Below, in pieces: positions 1-8,303 of a stretch of 32,950 nucleotides of DNA. The position numbers and the translations under genes were made by a program. How positions within the stretch are numbered: the first letter of the stretch is position 1; each line of letters opens with the position of its first letter. This DNA is from an uncultured Pelagibacteraceae bacterium (lineage in GTDB: Bacteria > Pseudomonadota > Alphaproteobacteria > Pelagibacterales > Pelagibacteraceae). The notes beneath the pieces are model-generated. The model did no database searches. It was not told where the DNA came from and worked only from the letters and a program-made list of their open reading frames with translations. Location: positions 1 to 32,950 of the forward strand of contig CACNYE010000008.1 of NCBI GenBank assembly GCA_902624515.1, written 5' to 3'.

Positions 1-939
1 AGTAGTTGGTGGAATTATAATTCTTAAAGCTTGAGGCATAATAACAAGTTTTAAAACTTGATTGGGTGTAAGACCAATTGATGCTGCAGCTTCTTTTTGA
101 CCTTTACCAACTCCTTGAATTCCTGCTCTTACACATTCAGCAATAAAAGTGGCAGTATATAATGATAGAGATAAAGTTAATGCTATCAATTCTGGTGGCA
201 AGCTCAAACCCCCATCGTAAACAAAAGAAGTGGCTGCTAATTGTTTTAATTTTGGAATTTCAAAAGATAAACTAACACCTCCAATAAGGAAACTTAAAAG
301 AGGTAAAATAAAAATTAATCCAATTGAAATTAAAAAAACAGGTATTTGTTTACCTTGTGTTTCTTGTAATTTTTTCGCTTGAAATCTAATCACAATAATT
401 GCAATTATTGATGCAACAATTGAGTAAAAGAAAATATTAAAATTTTCCCAAATAAAAGCTGGTACATACAGGCCTTTAATTGTTAAAAAAAATACACCAA
501 AAATTGCCTCAGCATCTTGAGGTAATGGAAGAGCTCTTAATGCTGCAAAATACCAAAAAAATATTTGCAGAAGCAGAGGTATATTTCTGAAGAATTCTAC
601 ATAATAAGATGCAAACTTATTTATCAAATAATTTGGTGATAATCGAGCTATTCCAACAATAACACCAAGTATTGTCGCAATAATAATTCCTATTACTGAA
701 ACAAGAATCGTATTTAATAATCCAACTAAATATGCTCTAAAATATGAATGTGAACCATCATATTCAATTAATGAAAATTGAACATCAAAAGATGACTCTT
801 GAGATAAAAAACCATATCCAAAATCAATACCTCTATTTTCCATATTGATTTGTGCATTGTAGGTAAAAAAACCAAAAATAAGAACTACAGCTATAACTGT
901 AATTAATTGGGGACCTAAATCTTTTAATTTAAAATTCAC
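1..939 (-). CDS. aapQ: General L-amino acid ABC transporter permease, AapQ-like (partial, C-terminus beyond the window edge)
   Basis: Own reading of the minus strand from GTG at 939: VNFKLKDLGPQLITVIAVVLIFGFFTYNAQINMENRGIDFGYGF...YYVEFFRNIPLLLQIFFWY...GQKEAAASIGLTPNQVLKLVIMPQALRIIIPPTT. It contains the EAA permease motif and the VEFFRNIP signature. Open to position 1; absent from the supplied ORF track because it runs off the edge. Confidence 0.9.
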   Translation of the reverse strand, partial: MNFKLKDLGPQLITVIAVVLIFGFFTYNAQINMENRGIDFGYGFLSQESSFDVQFSLIEYDGSHSYFRAYLVGLLNTILVSVIGIIIATILGVIVGIARLSPNYLINKFASYYVEFFRNIPLLLQIFFWYFAALRALPLPQDAEAIFGVFFLTIKGLYVPAFIWENFNIFFYSIVASIIAIIVIRFQAKKLQETQGKQIPVFLISIGLIFILPLLSFLIGGVSLSFEIPKLKQLAATSFVYDGGLSLPPELIALTLSLSLYTATFIAECVRAGIQGVGKGQKEAAASIGLTPNQVLKLVIMPQALRIIIPPTT

Positions 940-962
940 TGTGTGATAATATATGAGTTTAT

Positions 963-990
963 AAAAAAAAGGGCTAGAAAAATCTAGCCC
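963..990 (-). terminator. Rho-independent terminator between aapJ and aapQ
   Basis: Perfect 8-bp stem gggctaga (971-978) / tctagccc (983-990), 4-nt loop, followed on the minus strand by eight U (963-970). Confidence 0.85.
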
Positions 991-1013
991 TTTTAAATTG
1001 TTTTAAACTACAA

Positions 1014-2054
1014 TTATCTTGCAGGTGGAACGTAAAGTATTCCGCCTTTTGTCCATAATTGGTTTGGACCTCTGTCTGGTAAGATACCAGTGTCAGCTAT
1101 ATTTCTTTTATAGCTTTCACCGTAGTTACCAACTTGCTTGATAATTCTTAAGCTCCACTCGTTATCAAGACCAAAAGCAGCTCCTAATTCACCTTCAGCT
1201 CCAACTAATCTTTTGATTGCTGGATTTTCAGAAGTTTTCATTGAGTCTGCATTCGCTGAAGTGATTCCATATTCTTCTGCTTCAATCATAGCATTTAAAG
1301 ACCATCTTACGATATCTTCCCATACTGAATCACCTTGTCTTACAACTGGACCTAGTGGCTCTTTAGAAATAGTTTCAGGTAATACAATATGCTCATCAGG
1401 ATTACTCATTTTAGTTCTTTGAGCAGCTAAACCAGATTTGTCAGTTGTATATGTATCACATCTTCCTGAATCATAAGCAGCAACAACCTCGTCTGCTTTT
1501 TCAAAAGCTACTGGCTCATAAGAAATTCCTTTAGAGTTAAAGAAGTCTCTCATGTTTAGCTCAGTTGTTGTACCAATGTTTGTACAAGCTGAGATACCAT
1601 TTTTGAATTGATTTACTGAAGTGATACCTGAACTTTTTCTAACCATGAAACCTTGACCATCGTAGAAGTTTACTCCAACGAAAGTAAGTCCAATATCAGC
1701 ATCTCTAGAAAGAGTCCAAGTTGTGTTTCTTGATAAGATATCAATCTCACCAGAAGTTAGAGCTGTAAATCTTTCTTTAGCACTTAGTGGTGTAAACTTA
1801 ACTTTGTTTGCATCACCTAATACTGCAGCAGCTACCGCTCTACATACATCAACGTCAACACCAGTCCAATTTCCTGCAGCATCAGCATTAGAAAATCCTG
1901 GAAGACCTTGAGATACTCCACATCTTACAAAACCCTTTTTTTGAGTGTTTTTAAGTGTTTTAGATTTTTTAGCAGCCATAGACTCTGTTGTAAAAGTAAA
2001 CAACACAGCTACCATAGCAACTAAAGAAGTTAATTGTTTTAAGTATTTAAACAT
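1014..2054 (-). CDS. aapJ: General L-amino acid ABC transporter substrate-binding protein, AapJ-like
   Basis: 346 aa with an N-terminal signal peptide; KKGFVRCGVSQGLPGFSNADAAGNWTGVDVDVCRAVAAAVLGDANKVKFTPLSAKERFTALTSGEIDILSRNTTWTLSRD is typical of AapJ; adjacent to an AapQ-like permease. Confidence 0.95.
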   Translation of the reverse strand: MFKYLKQLTSLVAMVAVLFTFTTESMAAKKSKTLKNTQKKGFVRCGVSQGLPGFSNADAAGNWTGVDVDVCRAVAAAVLGDANKVKFTPLSAKERFTALTSGEIDILSRNTTWTLSRDADIGLTFVGVNFYDGQGFMVRKSSGITSVNQFKNGISACTNIGTTTELNMRDFFNSKGISYEPVAFEKADEVVAAYDSGRCDTYTTDKSGLAAQRTKMSNPDEHIVLPETISKEPLGPVVRQGDSVWEDIVRWSLNAMIEAEEYGITSANADSMKTSENPAIKRLVGAEGELGAAFGLDNEWSLRIIKQVGNYGESYKRNIADTGILPDRGPNQLWTKGGILYVPPAR

Positions 2055-2075
2055 TATTCTTCCTTTTGTTAGTAT

Positions 2076-2113
2076 TTATTTGTTAACAAATAATTCAAAA
2101 CATTGTTTTGAAT
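2076..2113. promoter_or_regulatory. Two adjacent perfect palindromes in the aapJ leader (candidate operator or RNA structure)
   Basis: ttatttgttaacaaataa (2076-2093, 18-nt perfect palindrome) and attcaaaacattgttttgaat (2093-2113, 10-bp arms around one central base), 22 to 59 nt upstream of the aapJ ATG. Confidence 0.55.
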
Positions 2114-2233
2114 ATTCATAATTTAATCATGTTAAAAAACTGCCTTCAAGAAAAATTTAGATGAATTGAGTGATTTAACTAATTTGCGTCAAGATAATTA
2201 TTTCAAAAAAAATATTAGAAAAAGTGACAATAA

Positions 2234-2310
2234 TGGCGCGCCCTGAAGGATTCGAACCTACGACCCTCGGTTTAGAAAACCGATGCTCTATCCAGCTGAG
2301 CTAAGGGCGC
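2234..2310 (-). tRNA. tRNA-Arg (anticodon TCT)
   Basis: GCGCCCT TA GCTC AGCTGGATA GAGC A TCGGT TTTCTAA ACCGA GGGTC GTAGG TTCGAAT CCTTC AGGGCGC G CCA: full cloverleaf, encoded CCA, anticodon loop TTTCTAA. Confidence 0.96.
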
Positions 2311-2340
2311 TTTCTAGGATGATACATATACAACAATAAT

Positions 2341-3738
2341 TTAACTTTTAAAAAGAAATTTTTTAATTAGAAGTAAGATTGTTAATAACTCAATCCTTCC
2401 TATAATCATAAATAAAATAAGACTGTTTTTAGTAAGAAAATGTAGATTGTTAAAATCAAAATCATTTAAACCATAGATAGAAGAATTTACAGTATTCATT
2501 AGCGTTAATATTGATAGCTTAAATGAACTTTCAAATGAAATGCCACTTAGACTTAATAATGACGTGAGAATAAATAATGATAAAATAAAGATTAGAATAT
2601 TTAAAAAATATTTATTAATTTCATTAAAATCAAAATTAATTTTAGTAAATATTAGCTTGTTTATAAAAATATTCTTAGGTCGGCTAAAAGATAAAATTTG
2701 ATTCAGGGAATATTTAAATAACGAATAAATTTTTATAAATCTTAATCCTGAACTAGTAGAAAAAAAAGAACCTCCAATAATAACTAAAATCAAAAAAATA
2801 AATGTTAAATTTTCTTGGTTTGTTTCTAAAGAGAAACCTATATTAGAAATACTACTTGATATTGATAAAAGATTTGAGGAAAAATCATTATTAAAACTAA
2901 AAAATAGAAAAAAAATTGAAATTATAAAAACCAAGTAGATAATCAAATGAAGATCTTCATAAAAAAAATTTAGGTTTTTATTTTTAAAAAAAATTAAATT
3001 GTAACTAAAGAAAATACTAAAAAAAGATGTGAGCATTAATAAAGAAATTACTATAATTTGGGAATTTTGTTTTATTATAATAGAAAGATCATTGACAGGT
3101 AAAAAACCACCTGAAGAAATTAGAGTAAAAGCTAAATTCAAAGAATTAAAGGCTCTTATAGAAAAAATATTCAAAATTAAAAAGATAATTAATGTCAAGA
3201 CTGAGTATAATAAAAATATTTTTATTGCCTGTTTAAAAATTTCTGAACTATCAAAAGAAATGAAATTTGTTAATGTTTTTTTGAAATTTTCATCATAAAT
3301 ATCTATCAAAAGTATTATTGAAAAAAGAAAATAAAGTCCACCCAACCATTGAGTTGAAGATCTCCATAAAATCAAACTTTGATCTATATGTTTAATGTTT
3401 TCAAATATGCTAAATCCTGTAGACGTGAACCCTGATATAGCTTCGAAATATGAATTTAAAAATGTTAAATTATAAATGCTAAAATAAAATGGAATAGATA
3501 AAATAAATGGTATAATCAAATACCCTAAGAATACAGTTAAAATTTTATCAAAAATTGAAATTTTTTTTTTAAAAATCTTGATGTTATAAAATATTAATGA
3601 AATTAATAGTGATATAATTAGACTATAATAGTAAGTATTTAAATTTAAATATAGATTTAAATAATAAGAATAAATTATATTAAAAAAAGATAAGATTGAA
3701 ATTAATCCGAAAAAAAAACTTAAATATCTAATTTGCAT
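2341..3738 (-). CDS. trkH: TrkH-family potassium uptake protein, membrane subunit
   Basis: 465 aa, multi-TM; P-loop-like segments AISGFTSTGFSIFENI, LISSGGFLPV, SISNIGFSLE; C-terminal MIIGRIELLTILLL typical of TrkH; directly downstream of trkA. Confidence 0.88.
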   Translation of the reverse strand: MQIRYLSFFFGLISILSFFNIIYSYYLNLYLNLNTYYYSLIISLLISLIFYNIKIFKKKISIFDKILTVFLGYLIIPFILSIPFYFSIYNLTFLNSYFEAISGFTSTGFSIFENIKHIDQSLILWRSSTQWLGGLYFLFSIILLIDIYDENFKKTLTNFISFDSSEIFKQAIKIFLLYSVLTLIIFLILNIFSIRAFNSLNLAFTLISSGGFLPVNDLSIIIKQNSQIIVISLLMLTSFFSIFFSYNLIFFKNKNLNFFYEDLHLIIYLVFIISIFFLFFSFNNDFSSNLLSISSSISNIGFSLETNQENLTFIFLILVIIGGSFFSTSSGLRFIKIYSLFKYSLNQILSFSRPKNIFINKLIFTKINFDFNEINKYFLNILIFILSLFILTSLLSLSGISFESSFKLSILTLMNTVNSSIYGLNDFDFNNLHFLTKNSLILFMIIGRIELLTILLLIKKFLFKS

Positions 3739-3751
3739 TCCAAGTATTAAA

Positions 3752-5143
3752 TTATACAGAGCTTAATCTAAAAATATTCTCAACAAAAGATATTGAATCC
3801 TTTTTAACAATAAAAACAACTCTGTCATCTTTTTTAAAAATAAAATTTGATCTTGGTATAATAATTTTTTTATCTCTGAGTACAGCTCCAATTCTTGATT
3901 CTTCCGGAAGATTTGAATTTTTTATTTCTTTATTGATCAACTCTGAAGTTTCAATTATTTCCGCTTCTATAACCTCATACTCACCATTAGAAATCGTATA
4001 AGCATTTTCAATTGTTCCTTTGTGAATATGTTTTAAAATACTTGAAACAGTCGTCATTCTTGGATCAATTAAATCATCAATCTTTAAAGAAGTTTGAAGT
4101 AATGAATAATTAGGTTTGTTTGTTAATGCCATAGTCCGTTTATCATTAAAATTTTTTTTATCTTTAGCAAATTTTTCAACTAAAACACTCACCATTAAAT
4201 TATCTTCATCATCATTAGTTAATGCTAAAACAGTTTCTGCCTCATCTAAATTTGCTTCTGTTAATACTTCTTCGTCTAATCCATCTCCATTTATTACAAT
4301 TGTATCATTAAGTTCATTTGCTAGATATTCAGCGCGATCTTTGCTTTTTTCTACAATTTTTACTCTTACTGTCTCTAAAGTTTCCTCTATATTTTTTGCT
4401 AAGTTAAAACCAATATTTCCACCACCAATAATTAATATTTTTTTTGATATTTTCTCTGAATGACTAAAAGCTTCTAATGTTTCAGACATTTGTGATGAAT
4501 TAATAATTACATAAATTTTATCATCATTTTGTACAAAGTCTGTTTTCTTTGGAATAAAAAATTTTTCATTTCTATTTATTCCAATTATATTTGCTTCAAG
4601 TTTAGGATATTTTTTTGTCAATTCATTAAATTTTATTCCAATTGATTTACAATCTTTTTTAATTAAAATTTCTAGTAATCTTATTTTATTATCTGCGAAT
4701 GGGACACTATCTAAGGCACCAGGTGCTTCTAATTTTCTTTGTATTGATTTTGCTATTTCAATTTCAGGTGAGATAATTACATCTATTGGCAAATTTTCTT
4801 TATTATAAACCCTAGTAAATTTAGGATTTAAATAATCTTGCGACCTAATTCTTGCAATTTTCTTAGGAATATTAAAAATTGAGAATGAAATTTGACAAAT
4901 TAACATATTAATTTCATCATTTCTAGTTACTGCTATAATCATATCTGTTTCTGAAGCATTGGCTTTTTCAAGAATTGATGGATATGTGGCTTTTCCAACA
5001 ATAGCTTTAACATCTAAGCTATCATTAATTTTTTGAATATCATCACTAGATTGATCAATTACAGTTATAGAATGACCTTGCTCACTTAATAATTTTGCAA
5101 TAGTAAAGCCTACTCTTCCAGCGCCACAAATAATGATATTCAT
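3752..5143 (-). CDS. trkA: Trk system potassium uptake protein TrkA (two RCK/TrkA-N domains)
   Basis: 463 aa; two Rossmann motifs, IICGAGRVGFTIAKLL and ILIIGGGNIGFNLAKNI, each followed by a TrkA-C-like region. Confidence 0.95.
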   Translation of the reverse strand: MNIIICGAGRVGFTIAKLLSEQGHSITVIDQSSDDIQKINDSLDVKAIVGKATYPSILEKANASETDMIIAVTRNDEINMLICQISFSIFNIPKKIARIRSQDYLNPKFTRVYNKENLPIDVIISPEIEIAKSIQRKLEAPGALDSVPFADNKIRLLEILIKKDCKSIGIKFNELTKKYPKLEANIIGINRNEKFFIPKKTDFVQNDDKIYVIINSSQMSETLEAFSHSEKISKKILIIGGGNIGFNLAKNIEETLETVRVKIVEKSKDRAEYLANELNDTIVINGDGLDEEVLTEANLDEAETVLALTNDDEDNLMVSVLVEKFAKDKKNFNDKRTMALTNKPNYSLLQTSLKIDDLIDPRMTTVSSILKHIHKGTIENAYTISNGEYEVIEAEIIETSELINKEIKNSNLPEESRIGAVLRDKKIIIPRSNFIFKKDDRVVFIVKKDSISFVENIFRLSSV

Positions 5144-5144
5144 T

Positions 5145-6500
5145 TTAATTAAATTCTTTAATGCCCAAACCCTTTAATTTTCTGTGAAGAGCACTTCTTT
5201 CCATTCCAACAAAGTTTGCTGTTTTTGAAATATTTCCATTAAATTTTTTTAGTTGAATAGTTAAATACTCTTTTTCAAATTTTTCTCTAGCCTCTTTTAG
5301 AGGTATAGAAAGATTATTTTCTTTAATTTTATCAGTAAAACCATCATTTTTTAATGACTCTTTAATAATATTAGATATTTTTTCTCTTGAGTCAGGTTGT
5401 AAAATTGCAATTCTTTCAATTAGATTTCTCAATTCTCTAACATTACCTTGCCAGTTATGATTTAAAATATAACTATCATCATTATCAATTTCTAATTCTT
5501 TTATATTATAATTTTCTGAAATTTTTTTGGAGAAATATTTTATCAATAAAGGAATATCAGAAATTCTCTCATTTAATGGTTTGATACTAATCTCAAAAAC
5601 ATTAAGTCTATGATATAGATCTTCTCTAAAATTACCTAAGATAATTTCTTCTTTGAGATCTTTACTTGAGGAACAAATTAATCTTACATCAACATTAATA
5701 TCATTATTTCCATTTAATCTTTTGAATTTTTGATCTGTTAATACTCGTAATATTTTTGATTGAATTGCTAATGGAATTTCTGAAACTTGATCTATCAATA
5801 AAGTTCCTTGATTGGCTTTTTCTAAAGCACCATAAGATATAGATCCATCTTTTTTTTCTTCCCCAAAAAGCTCTTGTTCGTATTTATTTGAATCAAGTAA
5901 AGCACCATTTAAAATTATAAATTGTTTATTATTTCTTTTTGATTTTTTATGAATTTTTCTTGCAATTAATTCTTTTCCAGATCCTGATGGTCCATTTATT
6001 AATACTCTGCTCTCAGTTATTGAAATCTTATCTATTTGATCTCTTATATTTGAAATATTCTTACTTTCACCAATCAATTCATAAGATGAAAATAATTTAT
6101 TTTCATAATCTCTATTCTGTGATTTTAAATTCAAATTTTCAACTGCTCTTTTTATGAAATTCAACAAACGATTTTGATCAAAAGGTTTTTCTATAAATTC
6201 AAAGGCACCGTGTTTAAGTGAATTAACTGCCATTTCAACATTTGCATGACCAGTAATAATTATTACGGGTACATCTTTATTCGTAGACTTAATATGCGAT
6301 AGTAATTCAATTCCATCGTTTTCACCCTTATCAAGTTTTACATCTAAAATTGCAACATCAGGCATTTTTTTATCAATTTCACTTAAAGCTTGATTATAAT
6401 TTGCAGCAAGCCTCGTTTTATAACCGGCGTCAATTATAAGATCATTTAAAATGTTTCTTATATCAACATTGTCATCAACTATTAAAATTTCAATTGCCAT
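5145..6500 (-). CDS. ntrX: NtrX-type response regulator (receiver, AAA+, Fis-like HTH)
   Basis: Receiver with phospho-Asp context VAILDVKLDKGENDGIELL; Walker A GPSGSGKELIARKIH; LREDLYHRL-like arginine-finger region FREDLYHRLNVFEI; C-terminal HTH NISKTANFVGMERSALHRKLKGLGI; next to ntrY. Confidence 0.92.
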   Translation of the reverse strand: MAIEILIVDDNVDIRNILNDLIIDAGYKTRLAANYNQALSEIDKKMPDVAILDVKLDKGENDGIELLSHIKSTNKDVPVIIITGHANVEMAVNSLKHGAFEFIEKPFDQNRLLNFIKRAVENLNLKSQNRDYENKLFSSYELIGESKNISNIRDQIDKISITESRVLINGPSGSGKELIARKIHKKSKRNNKQFIILNGALLDSNKYEQELFGEEKKDGSISYGALEKANQGTLLIDQVSEIPLAIQSKILRVLTDQKFKRLNGNNDINVDVRLICSSSKDLKEEIILGNFREDLYHRLNVFEISIKPLNERISDIPLLIKYFSKKISENYNIKELEIDNDDSYILNHNWQGNVRELRNLIERIAILQPDSREKISNIIKESLKNDGFTDKIKENNLSIPLKEAREKFEKEYLTIQLKKFNGNISKTANFVGMERSALHRKLKGLGIKEFN

Positions 6501-8277
6501 AAAGTTTAAATTTAATTTCTATTTTTGCTCCGTCTTTAATTGAAAAGAATTCAAGTTCACCATGATGATCATTTATAATCTTATTAACTATTGACAAACC
6601 TAAGCCAGTTCCATTTTTTTTTGTTGTATAATAAGGGTTCAATATATCTTTAATATTATTATTTTGACTAAATCCTATACCATTATCAGTAAGTATGATT
6701 TTAATATGGTCATTATTAATAGAAATTTCAATTGATATTTTCTTATTAAAATTAGGGTTTTTTTCAAATTTTTGCTGAATACTCTCAATAGAATTTTTGA
6801 TAAGATTAAAAAAAACTCTTCCAATTTGTTCTTTATCACATTCAAACAAAATCTTTTTTTCATTCTTTACAAAATTGATACTTATCGATTTATCGATTTC
6901 ATTTAACAATTTGATATTTTCTTCTAAAATTTTTATTAAGTCATTATTTTTTAAAATTGGTTTTGGCATTCTAGCAAAATCAGAAAATTCATTGACTAGA
7001 TTTTCAATTTGTTTAATTTGATTGTTTATGATTTTTAAATTTTCCTTAAATTGATTCTGATCGGAATCTAAAATTTGATTTGAATATTTATTCTTTATTC
7101 TATCGATGGTTAATTGAATTGGTGTCAACGGATTTTTAATTTCATGTGCTAATTTTCTTGCTAAACTTCCCCAAGCTTCATATCTTTCATTAATTATTAA
7201 TTTTTCTTGTTGAGTTTTTAGCCTACTAATCATTGAATTAAAATTTTTATTAAGAATTTCCATATCTCTGTCAGTTTTAATTTCGGGCACTTTTGTATTC
7301 AAATTACCTTGACCTATTGAAGTAGAAGCTAAAATTAAATTATTAATTGATCTAAAAAATCTTGAGGAAAATCTTATAGCAATAGTAATTGAAATAAAAA
7401 GTAATAAAGTCACAATAATAATATAAATTAAAGCAAAAGAAATTTTGATTCCTGTATTTCTTTCTTCAACATTATAATAAAAATTTATTGCCTCTTGAGA
7501 CTCATTTAAATAATTTGAAATATCCTTATCTAAATATTTCACAACATACAAAAATCTATTTTTAAATGCTTGTAATCTAATTATTGCCGCTGAAATATTT
7601 TGTGGTGCATTTATAATCTTTAAAGGTCTATCGTCTTCTAAAACTAATTTTAAAGCTTTATCAATTGGTGGTTTATATTCATTTAAGTTTTCAATTGTTG
7701 AAAATAAAAGTTTTTTATTTTGATCAATTATATGAATTTCATCCAAATTTCTGATAAGTTTTTGAGTTCTTAAAAATCTCAAATATTCATTAAAATCATC
7801 ATTCAAAAATTTTGCACTTTTATTTGTATCAAATGCTACTAATATTATATCAGCTTCGACTTTATTTCTTACTTCTTGAACATAATTTTTTGCGAGTTCG
7901 TAAGAATTGTTAACAACAGTTGTAACTTTTTTATCAAAGTATTTTTCTAGCGCGAATGAGAATAAAAATAATGAAAATATTGAAATTAAAATTGATGGTA
8001 TTAAAGTGAATAATGAAAAATATGTTATATATTTTTTATTTGAAGTGAGACCATCTTTGTCAATATCATTTTTAATTGATTTTTTTATTTCAAAAAAAAT
8101 AAATATAAATAATAAAAAAAGTAATAAAACATTTAGAATTAATAAAAATTGTAAATTATTTTGATTTAATTCAATAAAACTTCTATCAATGAATGTTAAA
8201 AATGTTAAAAAACCAATAAATAGTGTGATACTAGATAGAATGATTATGAATATATTTTTTTTCAAAAATTCTAACAT
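6490..8277 (-). CDS. ntrY: NtrY-type sensor histidine kinase
   Basis: 595 aa; N-terminal TM segments, HAMP-like region, H-box LARKLAHEIKNPLTPIQLTIDRIKNKY, ATPase motifs LTDNGIGF and GTGLGLSIVNKII; overlaps ntrX by 11 nt. Confidence 0.93.
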   Translation of the reverse strand: MLEFLKKNIFIIILSSITLFIGFLTFLTFIDRSFIELNQNNLQFLLILNVLLLFLLFIFIFFEIKKSIKNDIDKDGLTSNKKYITYFSLFTLIPSILISIFSLFLFSFALEKYFDKKVTTVVNNSYELAKNYVQEVRNKVEADIILVAFDTNKSAKFLNDDFNEYLRFLRTQKLIRNLDEIHIIDQNKKLLFSTIENLNEYKPPIDKALKLVLEDDRPLKIINAPQNISAAIIRLQAFKNRFLYVVKYLDKDISNYLNESQEAINFYYNVEERNTGIKISFALIYIIIVTLLLFISITIAIRFSSRFFRSINNLILASTSIGQGNLNTKVPEIKTDRDMEILNKNFNSMISRLKTQQEKLIINERYEAWGSLARKLAHEIKNPLTPIQLTIDRIKNKYSNQILDSDQNQFKENLKIINNQIKQIENLVNEFSDFARMPKPILKNNDLIKILEENIKLLNEIDKSISINFVKNEKKILFECDKEQIGRVFFNLIKNSIESIQQKFEKNPNFNKKISIEISINNDHIKIILTDNGIGFSQNNNIKDILNPYYTTKKNGTGLGLSIVNKIINDHHGELEFFSIKDGAKIEIKFKLYGN

Positions 8278-8303
8278 AATTTAGAATTATAGTATTTAAA
8301 TAA

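Noticed and set aside
1138-1422. Plus-strand ORF (94 aa) antisense to aapJ
   Set aside because: Fully inside a confident CDS on the opposite strand; no recognisable domain or ribosome binding site; typical shadow ORF.
2200-2233. Possible dedicated terminator downstream of tRNA-Arg (poly-U stretch)
   Set aside because: A U-rich run is present on the minus strand but I found no clear stem preceding it apart from the tRNA itself.
3029-3298. Plus-strand ORF (89 aa) antisense to trkH
   Set aside because: Complement of the hydrophobic trkH coding sequence; no independent support.
4116-4463. Plus-strand ORF (115 aa) antisense to trkA
   Set aside because: Ser/Leu-rich shadow ORF within trkA; no domain features.
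6675-6863. Minus-strand ORF (62 aa) in another frame of ntrY
   Set aside because: Overlaps the conserved NtrY ATPase region in an alternative frame; no support as a gene.
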